Shown piece by piece: positions 5,304 through 5,375 of a DNA stretch of 5,375 bases (the stretch's first letter is position 1; every line of letters begins with the position of its first letter). This DNA is from CALLVY01 sp937899855 (lineage in GTDB: Bacteria > Bacteroidota > Bacteroidia > Chitinophagales > Saprospiraceae), in the NCBI GenBank assembly GCA_039820405.1, contig JBCBQC010000187.1, positions 1 to 5,375 of the forward strand, in the 5' to 3' direction. The notes under the pieces were generated by a model that searched no databases, had not been told where the DNA came from, and saw nothing but the letters and a program-made list of their open reading frames with translations. The translations under genes were made by a program, and so were the position numbers.

Positions 5304-5375
5304 AAGCCATCTCAAAATGTTTTTGCCGGCGAGGGAGTGGTCATTTACGTCCCTACGAGGCGCTAAAACGGAGCA
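5304..5375. other. Non-coding tail after the T9SS cargo gene, possible end of a repeated or mobile sequence
   Basis: No coding sequence, promoter or strong terminator is visible in these 72 bases. The stretch GCCATCTCAAAATG at 5306-5319 recalls, from general memory only, the terminal repeats of some transposase-bearing insertion sequences that begin GAGGCTGTCTCAAAA or similar. A weak inverted pair AGGGA (5330-5334) and TCCCT (5350-5354) could form a 5-bp stem around a 15-base loop. The window ends before any transposase would be seen, so this remains a guess. Confidence 0.2.

Noticed and set aside
1..5375. CRISPR array, tRNA, rRNA, toxin-antitoxin or phage-defence genes
   Set aside because: No direct-repeat/spacer pattern, cloverleaf, rRNA-like stretch or recognisable defence domain was seen; the only regular repeats are the protein-coding calcium loops.

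Overview
The window reads as chromosomal DNA of a fairly GC-rich member of the Bacteroidota, plausibly the Saprospiria (Lewinella/Haliscomenobacter-like). The evidence for the phylum is a protein ending in a type IX secretion system (T9SS) C-terminal sorting domain, a good -33/-7 promoter of the Bacteroidota type (TTTG ... TAnnTTTG), secreted proteins that mature at Gln just after the signal peptide, little sign of Shine-Dalgarno sequences, and a Crp-like regulator with the helix-turn-helix style common in this phylum. The narrower placement is inference from GC content and protein style only.

Layout. (1) Positions 1-544, minus strand: the N-terminal 181 residues of a YhhN/TMEM86-family membrane protein (lysoplasmalogenase family), cut off by the window edge. 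(2) A 27-bp divergent gap (545-571), then plus-strand 572-1216: a 214-residue protein with two N-terminal membrane helices and a charged, helical C-terminal part; I do not recognise it. (3) 1282-1860: a Crp/Fnr-type transcription regulator with a degenerate cyclic-nucleotide pocket. (4) 1997-2686 and 2725-3393: two consecutive secreted proteins of about 225 residues that look like small outer-membrane beta-barrels, probably one transcript. (5) 3519-5303: a secreted protein with seven FG-GAP/VCBS-type calcium-loop repeats (predicted seven-bladed beta-propeller), an Ig/FnIII-like domain and a T9SS sorting domain, with its own promoter at 3459-3493. (6) 5304-5375: a short non-coding tail in which I see no gene; it may be the start of a repeated or mobile sequence, but this is weak.

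Functional picture. Apart from the regulator, every product is predicted to be in the inner membrane, in the outer membrane or outside the cell, so the region looks like cell-envelope housekeeping/accessory content rather than one tightly coupled pathway. The two barrel-like genes form the only convincing operon. The regulator could control neighbours, but the sequence does not prove this. No CRISPR array, tRNA, rRNA, complete mobile element or defence system is visible. There is no stretch above 300 bases without a gene. The more unusual points are the unrecognised two-helix protein, the shared 27-bp divergent control region with an imperfect palindrome, and the irregular calcium loops of the propeller.
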